This document shows, one piece after another, positions 27,959 through 37,501 of a DNA stretch of 64,000 bases. The stretch is from Acidithrix ferrooxidans (GTDB lineage: Bacteria > Actinomycetota > Acidimicrobiia > Acidimicrobiales > Acidimicrobiaceae): contig NZ_JXYS01000001.1 in assembly GCF_000949295.1 (NCBI RefSeq), forward strand, positions 124,001 to 188,000, in the 5' to 3' direction. Position 1 is the stretch's first letter. Every line of letters begins with the position of its first letter. The notes beneath the pieces are model-generated. The model was not told where the DNA came from. It did no database searches and saw nothing but the letters and a program-made list of their open reading frames with translations. A program made the translations under genes and the position numbers.

Positions 27959-29425
27959 ATGCGTGATGAGGAAAGTAAAGTACTTGCATCTATAGAGAAG
28001 CGGCTCTATATTGGTGGCGAATGGATCGAAGCTAAAGGAAATGCTACTTTTGACGTTGAAGATCCTGCAACGGGAGCGACGATTGCCAAGGTTGCTGACG
28101 CCACACCTAGCGACGCTCTATCAGCCTTAGATGCTGCGCATTCCGCCTTTGGCGAATGGTCACAGACGGCTCCTCGCTATCGGGCTGAGATAATACGCCG
28201 AGCCTATGAACTGATCATGCAGAAACAAGAAGAGTTGGCTCTTTTGATGACTCTTGAGATGGGAAAGCCCCTTCCTGAAGCCAGAGGTGAGGTTGCATAT
28301 GCTGCCGACTTCTTTCGTTGGTTTTCAGAGGAGGCAGTCCGTATCGACGGACGCTATTACGTTGCGCCAGATGGTAATTCGCGAGTATTGACGCTCAAGC
28401 AACCGGTGGGCGTGGCCTATATGATCACCCCTTGGAATTTTCCCCTTGCTATGGGAACCAGGAAGATCGGCCCAGCTCTCGCGGCGGGGTGTACTGTTAT
28501 TCTAAAGCCGGCTGAGCAAACGCCGCTTTGTTCTCTTGCTCTCATGTCGATCATGGTCGAGGCAGGACTACCCAGTGGCGTCTTGAATGTGATTCCCACG
28601 AGCGATCCAGCCGCGGTTACCGACGTCTTGTTAGAAGATCCAAGACTGCGTAAGTTGTCCTTTACCGGTTCAACTGATGTAGGTCGGATGTTGGCTGGGC
28701 GAAGCGCCAACAAGCTCTTGCGAGTCTCAATGGAGCTAGGCGGGAATGCACCATTTATCGTCTTTGACGATGCAAATATCGACCTTGCGGTGGATCAGGC
28801 GATGATTGCCAAGATGCGCAATATGGGCGAGGCGTGCACCTCGGCGAATAGGTTTTTAGTGGCCGCGTCGGTCGCCGACGAATTCGCGCAGAAGCTTGCT
28901 AGTCGCATGGGTGCTCTCAAGCTTGGACGAGGGACCGAGGCGGACAGTAACGTTGGTCCTCTTATCGATCTCGATGCCATTGCTAAAGTTCAGAGACTAG
29001 TAGGAGACGCTATTGCTCTAGGAGCTAAGGTTTTGACGGGTGGTGAGGCTGTTGCGGGAGATGGATACTTTTACAAGCCTACAGTTCTTGTAGACGTACC
29101 TTCAAACGCAGCTATCTCTACTAATGAAATCTTTGGTCCAGTGGCACCAATAGTTACCTTTGCTAACGAGGAAGAGGCCGTTCGTTTAGCTAATTCAACT
29201 GAATATGGGCTCGTTGCTTACATCTTTACATCTAACGTCTCTCGTGCATTACGTGTCTCGGAGTCCCTTCAAACTGGAATGGTTGGCCTCAATCAGGGAA
29301 TGGTATCCAACGCCGGCGCGCCATTTGGTGGCGTAAAGAGTTCAGGTTTTGGTCGCGAGGGTGGCTTCGAAGGAATCGAAGAGTACCTAGACCTAAAATA
29401 TGTAGCTATCAACCACCGCGCCTAA
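27959..29425 (+). CDS. gabD: Aldehyde dehydrogenase, succinate-semialdehyde dehydrogenase (GabD) type
   Basis: 488 residues, full length. NAD(P)-dependent oxidation of an aldehyde to the acid. Catalytic and binding residues seen: N160 (ITPWNFPLAMGTRKIGPALA), K183 (ILKPAEQTPL), E259 (MELGGNAPF) and nucleophile C293 (GEACTSANRFLV). The whole layout, with AGLPSGVLNVIP and GVKSSGFGREGGFEGIEEYL, is the GabD/SSADH branch. AAAGAGGA (27943-27950) sets the ATG at 27959. Single gene with a strong terminator. No GABA transaminase is adjacent, so the physiological aldehyde is uncertain. Confidence 0.9.
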   Translation: MRDEESKVLASIEKRLYIGGEWIEAKGNATFDVEDPATGATIAKVADATPSDALSALDAAHSAFGEWSQTAPRYRAEIIRRAYELIMQKQEELALLMTLEMGKPLPEARGEVAYAADFFRWFSEEAVRIDGRYYVAPDGNSRVLTLKQPVGVAYMITPWNFPLAMGTRKIGPALAAGCTVILKPAEQTPLCSLALMSIMVEAGLPSGVLNVIPTSDPAAVTDVLLEDPRLRKLSFTGSTDVGRMLAGRSANKLLRVSMELGGNAPFIVFDDANIDLAVDQAMIAKMRNMGEACTSANRFLVAASVADEFAQKLASRMGALKLGRGTEADSNVGPLIDLDAIAKVQRLVGDAIALGAKVLTGGEAVAGDGYFYKPTVLVDVPSNAAISTNEIFGPVAPIVTFANEEEAVRLANSTEYGLVAYIFTSNVSRALRVSESLQTGMVGLNQGMVSNAGAPFGGVKSSGFGREGGFEGIEEYLDLKYVAINHRA

Positions 29426-29457
29426 CTTAATTAAAGGCGGGTAGGTTTTAGATATTT

Positions 29458-29505
29458 GTCCATCTCAGGCTAGCTTTTTGGCTGGCATGAGATGGACTTT
29501 TATTT
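29458..29505 (+). terminator. Rho-independent terminator after gabD
   Basis: Perfect 10-bp arms GTCCATCTCA (29458-29467) and TGAGATGGAC (29488-29497), 20-nt loop that can itself pair (GGCTAGC...GGCTGGC), then TTTTATTT. Confidence 0.92.
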
Positions 29506-30026
29506 AACGTCTACGATTAGATGGCGAACCCGAGATGGCCAGTGAAATCCCATCTGAGAAAGTTTTCTTTAACTCAATTTGGAGTCTTTTAAAATCAATT
29601 GATCCCTTCTTTGGACCAGTCCAAGATGCGATTTTGGTCACCTTTGGAATCACTACTGGCGCATTTTGTGAATTCTCTGTAGAAATGTTGCCAATGGTTG
29701 GATTTTTGTGATTGCTTAGCGAAAAATGGAAGATTCGACATTAGCCAGCCATTCCATGAGCCAACCAGCCATACATGAGTCATATAGGGTCAATTTACTT
29801 GGTGGTTATCGTGGATTTGCTCACCATGGTCTATTAGAACTGCGGGTTGGTGAGTGCCCAAAGGAGCTCGATTGCTTCTGTGCGGTTGTGGTGCTGTCTG
29901 TTCCTTGTAGATAGCGCTATATGTTTCAACATAGGCTTGAATACAAGTACATTTGTCGAATCGAATCCAATCAGTAAGTTATCGACTCTTTGGTTTGGCT
30001 AATCGTTGAACTGTTGTAATTCTGAT
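29506..30026. other. Intergenic stretch between gabD terminator and the aldo/keto reductase
   Basis: About 520 bases between convergent genes. Two overlapping 62-codon frames on opposite strands have no recognisable product. I see nothing else. Confidence 0.5.
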
Positions 30027-30994
30027 TTAAATTCCAGCGACCGGATGTGGCAGATATGGTGCCTGTAGTCTTTCTATCTCGGTATGGGTCAGGCTTATCG
30101 ATGTCGCGTCAATCGCTTCGCCCAATTGTGCCATAGATGTAACGCCAATGATTGGTGCTGTGATAATTTCCTTGGATAGGATCCATGCCGTTGCCACCTG
30201 CGCCCGTGAGATCTCTCGTTCGAGTGAGATCTTTCCGACTTCATCGACAATTTCATGGTCACATCGCGGCTATGACGAGCCGATATGGCCTCTAGCTGGC
30301 CCCGCCTTGTGCTCTCATCCCACCCTCGAGCAAGGCGTCCTCCACCGAGAGGACTCCATGGAATGACCCCAATACCACTCTGGTCGCATAGGGGATGCAT
30401 CTCCCGTTCTTCCTCTCGATAAAGGAGATTGTAGTGGTTTTGCATCGATATAAACTTAGTCCACCCATTTGCCTCCGCTAGATTTAGCATCTTTGAGAAT
30501 TCCCACGCATACATAGAAGAGGCTCCTAAATACCGAGCTTTACCCGCTTTTACGATATCGGTGAGCGCTTCGAGAGTCTCTTCTATGGGGGTGGTTGGAT
30601 CTGCTCGATGGATTTGGTAGAGATCCACATAGTCGGTACCTAGTCGCTTGAGACTTTTGTCTATTTCGGTCATTATTGCTTTTCTAGAGAGGCCGCTATT
30701 GTTTGGGCCGTCTTTTATTCGTCGACCCACCTTTGTGGCGATGACTACCTCTTCGCGCTTGGCGAACTCTTTGATAAGGCGACCGGTTAACTCTTCGCTG
30801 GCGCCATCTGAATAGATGTTGGCAGTGTCGAAGAAGTTTATGCCAGCTTCAATGGCACGCTTTAGGATTGGACGAGCTTCCTCTTCGCCGAGGGTCCATG
30901 GTTGATTTCCTCTTGTGGGATCCGCAAAGGCCATACAACCCAAACATATCCGCGATACCTCTAGAGCGCTATTGCCTAAATTTCTAAATAACAT
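30027..30994 (-). pseudogene. Aldo/keto reductase, frameshifted near the C-terminus
   Basis: The N-terminal about 245 residues are a normal aldo/keto reductase (NADPH-dependent carbonyl reduction): MLFRNLGNSALEVSRICLGC, FFDTANIYSDGASEELTGRL with catalytic Asp and Tyr, EEVVIATKVGRRI, YVDLYQIHRADPTTPIEETL, GVIPWSPLGGGRLARGW. At 30257-30272 the frame breaks: the original frame continues as unrelated basic sequence to 30095, while the neighbouring frame resumes the family C-terminus (HEIVDEVGKISLEREISRAQ, VATAWILSKEIITAPIIGVT) and ends PYLPHPVAGI at a TAA, 30027-30029. A single-base indel explains this; it is either a real lesion or a sequencing error. Confidence 0.88.
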
Positions 30995-31085
30995 TGCGTC
31001 GATACTATCGCTTTAAGTGCATAAACCAACTCACATTAACGACAACTCGCATTTAACTGTGGCTAGAGGTTGAAGTTCCATTTTT

Positions 31086-31578
31086 ATGAAATCGCTTACG
31101 ATGCGACATAGGGGTTCTGTCAGAATAGGATTGAACAAGACTCCATTGGAGAGCCCTGTGGAAAAAGGCTATAAAGCAATTGCCAAGATCTTGTTTGGCC
31201 TAGACGATATTAATGTTATAGGCCTCGAAGATAATGACGGTGAGCCTTTGCATATTCACATTGAGTGTTCTAATTCGCTAAAACAATGTCCAACATGTGG
31301 ATGCGAAGTTCACCATAATGGCCTAAGTGTTGTTGAGCTTAAGTGCCAACCGGTTTTTGGTCGTAGCGTCATTTTTTTGCTCTAAGCACAGATGGCTATG
31401 TGCAGATTCACAATGCCCCAACCGTCTTTTAGCGATGTTGATCCATGAATAGCTCAATATCAAATGCCTACAAGGCCGTCTTCGTCTAAGTGATCGGGCA
31501 GGTAGATGGGCGAACCGTGTCGCTACATCCGAGCATCGTAGCGCTTCTTGTGCAGATAGGGAACTTGGCTGTGATCTC
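31086..31578 (+). pseudogene. ISL3-family transposase remnant (N-terminal part)
   Basis: The first 99 codons read ILFGLDDINVIGLEDNDGEP and then a zinc-finger segment CPTCGCEVHHNG, as in ISL3 transposases, and stop at 31385. A run of seven T at 31372-31378 marks a frameshift: in the next frame the homology continues as CSKHRWLCADSQCPN, passes a TAG at 31450-31452, and goes on as LSDRAGRWANRV...ADRELGCDL up to a second TAG at 31576-31578. The DDE catalytic core is missing downstream. It is a decayed insertion sequence; terminal repeats were not found. Confidence 0.75.
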
Positions 31579-32611
31579 TAGGTGTTAGGGGTGGTGTACT
31601 CCTTGGGAGAACTCATACCTTCTAGGATGATGAGATCTAAGCCTGGCACTCTTGCAATGTTACCAAAGGGCCTAACCAAGCTATGAACAGCTAGGTTAGG
31701 GTGAGAAAGCGTGTCGCCTTTTTTGTGACTAACTTCTATAACTTTACGTATTCGAAGACTTCTTGATGGCGGCAAGGTCAACTGGGACCTTTTAGAAACA
31801 GTGACGGTGGTATTTCGTTAATCTTCAGCGTGGCAAATAGAAATTCATAGCCTTATTAAGTTGATCTTGTCTAGCTACTAGCTACTAGTTACAGTTCCCC
31901 GTGGTCGAAGGTCATTGGAATAAGCCTAAAGCCTTGCTTACTGCTCATTCTGACTATTTTCCTAGCAATTTGCCACAGGGTTAGTCAATCTTGGTAATAG
32001 AGCTCCTAGTGCGGATCTGTATTTTGTTGTATTAGGACCCAGGGGCTATTGCGATGCGATCCGTCGCACCTTATCGTCGCGACAGAGGGATTTGGTTCAA
32101 GTTGGCGCTTATATCGTGTCGTTTCCATCGATCTGATGCCCACCAATGGCGGTTATATTTCAATTTTTTCCTATAGTCGTAGATTCATCAGGTGGGATAG
32201 ATGTTCAGGTAGGTGTTTGGGTTCGTCAATGACGAACCCAAACACCTACATAATGACTTTTAAAGATCTCGATTGGGTTATGACTCGTCGCCCAAGGAGC
32301 CATTAGACGAGTCAATACAAATCTCTATGGCCCAAAGCCAGAGACTTAATCTGATTCAGAAGCTAACTTGCTACCGTTGAATCCGAAGTCCCAAATCGAC
32401 GATCTAGTCTCCTTAGACATCTTTTCAAGACGGTCTGGGGATGCCGAAATTGACATGGCGGATCCTTGAGTTGGGCCGGGGAAAAAGAGAGATAGAGGAG
32501 AGAAGGAGAGGTCCTTCTCCGGTCCAAGTAATCCATCTAGAGAGCGCTAGGGACCTTTGATGAATTAGGCGAACTACTTGGTGGGTCTTTGAAGTGTACA
32601 TGTCAATCCGG
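31579..32611. other. Gene-free stretch after the ISL3 remnant
   Basis: About 1.03 kb with no supportable gene. It contains the 41-bp palindrome at 32209-32249. The rest may include unrecognisable debris of the ISL3 element. Confidence 0.5.
32209..32249. repeat. 41-bp near-perfect palindrome
   Basis: Two exactly complementary 20-base arms (32209-32228, GTAGGTGTTTGGGTTCGTCA, and 32230-32249) separated by a single A. No T tract directly follows. Such a long stem with almost no loop is unusual; it could form a cruciform or a very stable RNA hairpin. Confidence 0.9.
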
Positions 32612-35314
32612 TCAATTTAACGATCTGGTCAGTGCGCTAGCCATTGGTGACCAGTCGTTAACAAGAATCTCTACATCCTTTATATAGGCACCAGTGGGGG
32701 TGGAGACCAAAGTAGCTTCCAGGTTTGATATTGCATAATGGTCATCGATGAGTGATCCGAGTCGAGCGATCAGGTCATAGATTGATGTCAAGTCGTGTGC
32801 CATTCTTTTTGAGCTACCTTTGATGAGCCCTATTGCGGGAATCGAGTCGATAAAGGGTTCTATATCTGAGGTATATAAGGGCAATGTGGCATATGCCTTT
32901 GAATCTAGATATTCTGAAAGCTCGCCTGCAACTCCCATGGAAAGGATTGGACCAAAGAGTCGATCGTGGACTATTGAAACTTCAAATTGAGTAGCAACCT
33001 CGAAGCTTAGATACCCTATGACCTCAACGTGATCCTTGGCTGTGATGCCGTATTTTTCTAACAACTGCAGCCCCTCTTGACCAACGATCCAGGCTGTTGC
33101 TGGACCACCTGGTTGGCCGTCTTCCATTTGGACTCGCGACTTGTCTAGCGAATTTCGAATTATCAGCGCTGCTCCGTCTGCGTCGACCTCATTAAATTCG
33201 GGGACCTCTCCATCGTCCTGTGACTTCCAAGCGGAGTGGTCGGCCATTCGAGATAGTACGGTTGCCGCCATCTCCGGGAAGTCGAAGCTAGGTATTTCTC
33301 TTGGGTGGCGCCTAAGTTCGACTTCGATTCCAGGAAGTGCTAGAAAGTTGGCCAGAACTGGTTTTGGCTGGGAGCTATTTTCTTGTTGTGCTGCCTTGGA
33401 TATTGCTGCTGCAACCCCCTTTGCCGCTGTAATTGCGGGAAGTTCAGTTGTTCCCCTGCCATTGGAGAAGAAGCTGGCCTCTCTCAGATTGCTCTTCCCG
33501 GTCATTCGACCCGTGATCGTTGGTACATAGAGAACGAGAACCGAATCAACGTTTTCATCGTTCAAGAGAACCTCTAGAACTTTCCCATAGGTACTTGGAT
33601 CAACTTCTGGGCCGAGTTCAATAGGGTTTGAGATTCGTTTGTTGGAGATTAGTGCGCTCAATGCCTCTTTTGAAGTTGATGTTAGTTTGGCCATAACCAA
33701 TCCGCCATTTTCACAGGCGTCTTGGGCTAGTGGAGCTGGTCCTCCTCGATTGGACAAGATCGCCACGCGCCGACCCCTAGGAAGGGGTTGGGCTACCATC
33801 CCATGGCCTAATTCAAAGAGTTGCTCCAGCGAATCGACCCTTATGACGCCGGTATATTTCATTAGAGCATCCACGGCAATGTCGACAGAGATCGATTTTA
33901 CGATCTTTCCAGACGGGGAAAGTGCCTGCCCTTCAGAAGGTGTTTTTTCTGAGAGGTTCCTAGCAGAAGGCGTTTTACCTGCGGTGTATTTCCGCGCCTT
34001 TACCGCGATTATCGGCTTATTGCGCGCTACTCGTCGGGCGACACGAGCGAAAGTTCGTGGATTTCCAAAGGTCTCTAGATATAGAAGTATGACATCGGTA
34101 TTGGGATCTAGCTCCCAATAGTGAAGTAGGTCGTTGCCGGATACGTCTGCTCTGTTCCCCGATGATACAAAGCTCGATAGGCCAATTCCGCGCCGCCTAG
34201 CCTCTTCGACTATCGCGAGGCCAAGAGCACCCGAGTGTGAGATCAGTGCCGCACGACCTGGTTCTATCCCAAATGGTGCAACTGTGGCATTTAGTGAGAC
34301 TGCTGGATCTGTATTTGCGACTCCCATAGAAGCGGGACCCACCACGCGCATCCCGTTTCGACGGGCTGCGCGAATGATCTCTCGTTCTGCTAGCGCTCCT
34401 TCTTCGTCGGTGTCGGAAAAGCCAGATGAGATGATGACCAGTCCGCCAACTTGCTTGTCGGCGGCCTCTGAAATGAAACTGCGAATTTCACTTGCAGGAA
34501 TTACCACTATCGCGAGATCGATTTCGTCGGGGATCTCTGAGATGCAAGAGTATGCCTTGACTGAGGAGACGTAGGTGGTCGAGGTGTTGACAGGATAGAC
34601 CGGACCCGCGAAGCTGCTTTCTAGAATGTTTCGAAAAATTACATTGCCCACTGAATAGGGATCGCGCGAAGCGCCTACGACCGCAATCGAACGAGGAGCT
34701 AAGATTCGTGCTATCGAGCGAGCAACGGCCCTCTGCTCGCGAGCTTGCATTCGCTTGACCGACTGTAGGGTTGGGTTTATCTCAAATCGAACTCTAATTA
34801 CACCATCTTGGAACGATCGTGTATCTTTGAAACCTGCATCCCTAAAGACTCTAAGCATCCGTGAATTTTCAGGTAGCGTGTCTGCGATGAAGGTGTGGAT
34901 ACCTGCTTCCTTGGCAGCTTCAACCAAGAACTCCAACATGATTGTTGCTAAACCACGACCTTGATGTGCATCGTCTACTAAAAATGCGACTTCAGCAGTG
35001 GAGTGGCCAGGTAGCCTATCGTATCTAGCGACCGCAATTATGTCGTCCCCCAATAGGGCGACAAGGGCCATTCGATCTATATAGTCAACGTTGACAAATC
35101 TTGAAAGCATTGCTTCGCTGAGCCGGGGAAGTGGCGTGAAAAACCGAAAGTAGATCGTCTCGGGCGAAAGCCGTGAGTGCATTGCCTCGATTCGTGGCGC
35201 ATCTCCTGATTTGATGGGCCTAATGGCTACCGTTCCTCCATCAGATAGGACTGTGTCAGTCTCCCATTTGAACGGGTAAGAAAATGGCCGGGGATCTGAA
35301 CCTGTATCTAACAC
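32612..35314 (-). CDS. GNAT acetyltransferase fused to NDP-forming acyl-CoA synthetase (PatZ/Pka-like protein acetyltransferase)
   Basis: 900 residues. Order of domains: GNAT acetyltransferase (about 20-165; YDRLPGHSTAEVAFLVDDAH then QGRGLATIML acetyl-CoA loop), CoA-binding Rossmann domain (about 200-300; SIAVVGASRDPYSVGNVIF), succinyl-CoA-ligase-like domain (about 305-480; PGRAALISHSGALGLAIVEE; SSGNRADVSGNDLLHYW), a second ligase-like part (about 520-640; RVAILSNRGGPAPLAQDA) and a C-terminal ATP-grasp segment (about 720-890). The GNAT-first order matches type II protein lysine acetyltransferases, which regulate acyl-CoA synthetases. Whether the ligase half is active or only senses ligand is unknown. 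Monocistronic, next to the Rrf2 gene. Confidence 0.9.
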   Translation of the reverse strand: MLDTGSDPRPFSYPFKWETDTVLSDGGTVAIRPIKSGDAPRIEAMHSRLSPETIYFRFFTPLPRLSEAMLSRFVNVDYIDRMALVALLGDDIIAVARYDRLPGHSTAEVAFLVDDAHQGRGLATIMLEFLVEAAKEAGIHTFIADTLPENSRMLRVFRDAGFKDTRSFQDGVIRVRFEINPTLQSVKRMQAREQRAVARSIARILAPRSIAVVGASRDPYSVGNVIFRNILESSFAGPVYPVNTSTTYVSSVKAYSCISEIPDEIDLAIVVIPASEIRSFISEAADKQVGGLVIISSGFSDTDEEGALAEREIIRAARRNGMRVVGPASMGVANTDPAVSLNATVAPFGIEPGRAALISHSGALGLAIVEEARRRGIGLSSFVSSGNRADVSGNDLLHYWELDPNTDVILLYLETFGNPRTFARVARRVARNKPIIAVKARKYTAGKTPSARNLSEKTPSEGQALSPSGKIVKSISVDIAVDALMKYTGVIRVDSLEQLFELGHGMVAQPLPRGRRVAILSNRGGPAPLAQDACENGGLVMAKLTSTSKEALSALISNKRISNPIELGPEVDPSTYGKVLEVLLNDENVDSVLVLYVPTITGRMTGKSNLREASFFSNGRGTTELPAITAAKGVAAAISKAAQQENSSQPKPVLANFLALPGIEVELRRHPREIPSFDFPEMAATVLSRMADHSAWKSQDDGEVPEFNEVDADGAALIIRNSLDKSRVQMEDGQPGGPATAWIVGQEGLQLLEKYGITAKDHVEVIGYLSFEVATQFEVSIVHDRLFGPILSMGVAGELSEYLDSKAYATLPLYTSDIEPFIDSIPAIGLIKGSSKRMAHDLTSIYDLIARLGSLIDDHYAISNLEATLVSTPTGAYIKDVEILVNDWSPMASALTRSLN

Positions 35315-35418
35315 TGGGCTCCTATCTGAGAATCTTGGATGAAGTTGACCTACCTAATTTGGATCGCGAATTGGTAAGTACGCTCTATAGGCGATTCTAC
35401 AGCTTTTATTCAGGGATT

Positions 35419-35904
35419 CTATGATAAATGGTGATCTGGAGTTTTGATAGATTCAACGCTCTCGCCTCGAGCCCTCTTGACCATATTTGCAAGTGTAAAA
35501 GAATTGAGGTGCTCTCGCATATGTTGGCCAACTTCGTCCCATACGCTCAAGAGAACGCATTGGCCCTCATGCTCGCACGCGCCATTTTCATGAGGCAGAC
35601 CAAAGTCTCCCGCTACGATAGGTCCGTCCACTGCACTCACTATTTGACCTAGAGTAATGGTTTCTGGAGAGCGCGCCAAAATGTAGCCGCCACCGACGCC
35701 TCGTTTGGATCGCACAAGGCCAGCACCTTTGAGTGCAAGCAAAATCTGTTCTAAGTACGGTTGAGGTAGGCCAGTTCGTTTGGCAACCTCTTGGACCGAG
35801 GTAGGCCCCGGTTCATCTGAATGTAATGCGAGTGACAGTAATGCTCTTGATGCATAGTCGCCTCGGGTCGATACTCTCACGCATTCAATCGTAGCGTCGG
35901 CCAT
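35419..35904 (-). CDS. Rrf2-family transcriptional regulator
   Basis: 161 residues. Winged helix DNA-binding domain (about 8-85): VRVSTRGDYASRALLSLALH, SVQEVAKRTGLPQPYLEQIL, GLVRSKRGVGGGYILARS. Only two cysteines of the usual three iron-sulfur ligands are present, C110 and C116 (C-x5-C, GACEHEGQCVLL); the upstream one is absent. A start at the in-frame GTG of codon 9 would match the family better (MRVSTRGDYA), but the ATG is kept as neither has a clear ribosome binding site. It lies 104 bp upstream of the acetyltransferase fusion on the same strand and may regulate it, or the divergent phosphodiesterase gene. Confidence 0.88.
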   Translation of the reverse strand: MADATIECVRVSTRGDYASRALLSLALHSDEPGPTSVQEVAKRTGLPQPYLEQILLALKGAGLVRSKRGVGGGYILARSPETITLGQIVSAVDGPIVAGDFGLPHENGACEHEGQCVLLSVWDEVGQHMREHLNSFTLANMVKRARGESVESIKTPDHHLS

Positions 35905-36002
35905 CCAAAGTACCTACGTCTGGCCAAAGTTGTGATTGCACGTAAAGGGTGCCTTCGATGGTGTCGAAGTCGTTCTTTAGGTGTTTGACGCTTTTTCTAA
36001 TT

Positions 36003-36038
36003 ATCTCGGTCACAAAGTTTATCTCGGTCACAAAGTGG
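36003..36038. repeat. 18-bp tandem duplication in a divergent promoter region
   Basis: ATCTCGGTCACAAAGT is repeated with period 18 (36003 and 36021) between the rrf2-type gene and the divergent phosphodiesterase gene. The duplicated unit could double an operator, or be a chance duplication like others in the window. Confidence 0.85.
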
Positions 36039-36177
36039 AGCACTGGAGCCACCGTTTTCACCAGTGCCGATTTGCGATAGCTGGTACCATCGCTAGACCC
36101 AAGAGGCCGGGGGAATCTATTTGATTTCGAAGTTGTGATAATATGGAGGTTCAGGTTATGGGAAGTTTCGTGGTCAG

Positions 36178-37386
36178 GTGAAAATGGTTCAGGAGACGAT
36201 GTCGACTCCAATTCCAACGTACTCGGGCGCGTGTATATCTAACGTCGTAGGCGCTATAGCCATCTCGTTGGCTAAAAACCGTGACGGTGATAGGTGGCCA
36301 AGTCCGGATCGTATATATTCAAAATTGGACTCTAGTGCCTCCGAGATGGACCTAGATGCGAGCGACTGGTTCCCAAAGGCGATTCAATCGGCAAATCAGA
36401 CTGTTCTGTTTGTGGTGGATGGTTTGGGGAGCCATCAATTAGAACGATATGCCAAGGATCTGCCGAATTTCTCGAGACTCCTGGGAACGACAATCTCTTC
36501 TGTGGCACCAACTACTACCGCTACGGCACTCACATCGATTGCTTCTGGCCTTTCACCAATCCAACATGGGATCGTTGGATATCGCATGCGACTGGAACCT
36601 GGTATAATCTTGAATTCTCTTACCTGGACTGGTAGAAATGCTCCAGAAGGGTTTTCACCGGATCCACGGACTGTGGTAACCAATGAGCCATTTTTTGGTC
36701 TGGATGCGTCGATCGTCTCCAAGTCGGCCTACGCCAACACTGGATTTACCCGAGCATATTTAGGCGACTCCAAATCCATTGGGTTTAGGTTTCCATCAAC
36801 TATGATTGCGGAGGTTGGTGGCTTGCTCGCAGAAGGTGCTCCATTTGTCTATTGTTACTACGAGGGCCTTGATTCCGTAGCTCACGAATATGGCTTTGGT
36901 GGATACTACGAGGCTGAACTCCGGGTCGTCGACTATTTTTTAGGCCTTTTGATCGACCTCTTGCCAAGTGGAGCGTCGTTAGTTCTAACCGCTGACCATG
37001 GTCAAGTGGAGGTCGTAGGGCCGCCCATTGTCTTGGACTCTGGAATTGATAAATATGTGACTCAAATGAGTGGCGAAGGGCGTTTTCGATGGCTGCATTT
37101 GCAGCCAGGCTCGCTACAGAGGTGCCAGGAGAAGGCAAGTGAACTCTATGGGGATTTGGCTTGGGTGCTCACCAAGCAAGAGGTAATAGAGTCAGGCCTC
37201 TTTGGTCACTTTGATTCATCGCGGGCCTCCGTATTGGGGCGACTTGGCGACTTGGCCCTTGTTTCAAGGGAGCCAGTGGCATTTTATGATCCAACAGATG
37301 CGGGTCCAATGGAACTTATCTGTCGTCATGGTTCGCTCACCAAGGAGGAGATGGATGTTCCTCTCATTGGGCTTTTAGCTACTTGA
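36178..37386 (+). CDS. Alkaline-phosphatase-superfamily phosphodiesterase / nucleotide pyrophosphatase-type protein
   Basis: 402 residues. The NPP-type metal and nucleophile blocks are present: TVLFVVDGLGSHQLE with D81, SVAPTTTATALTSIASGLSP with the nucleophilic Thr (112-114), CYYEGLDSVAHEYG with Asp and His, and VLTADHGQVEV with Asp-His. Actinobacterial relatives are annotated as alkaline phosphatase family proteins that hydrolyse phosphodiesters, with substrate unknown. No signal peptide, so probably cytoplasmic. The GTG at 36178 is the widest start; ATG at 36184 or 36199 (with CAGGAG just upstream) are equally possible. Confidence 0.85.
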   Translation: MKMVQETMSTPIPTYSGACISNVVGAIAISLAKNRDGDRWPSPDRIYSKLDSSASEMDLDASDWFPKAIQSANQTVLFVVDGLGSHQLERYAKDLPNFSRLLGTTISSVAPTTTATALTSIASGLSPIQHGIVGYRMRLEPGIILNSLTWTGRNAPEGFSPDPRTVVTNEPFFGLDASIVSKSAYANTGFTRAYLGDSKSIGFRFPSTMIAEVGGLLAEGAPFVYCYYEGLDSVAHEYGFGGYYEAELRVVDYFLGLLIDLLPSGASLVLTADHGQVEVVGPPIVLDSGIDKYVTQMSGEGRFRWLHLQPGSLQRCQEKASELYGDLAWVLTKQEVIESGLFGHFDSSRASVLGRLGDLALVSREPVAFYDPTDAGPMELICRHGSLTKEEMDVPLIGLLAT

Positions 37387-37501
37387 CTTGAGCTTAGAGA
37401 TCGGTGATCGCTTGCAAAGTTAGCCTCTTGTTGAGATTGCTTTTTGCGAGTCGAGATATCAGCGTGGTGTTTTTTTCAAATTTCGCCTAAATTGTGTGGT
37501 A

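Noticed and set aside
33141-34574. Three plus-strand ORFs of 129-160 codons
   Set aside because: They are antisense shadows of the 900-residue acetyltransferase/acyl-CoA synthetase gene, whose domains are unmistakable.
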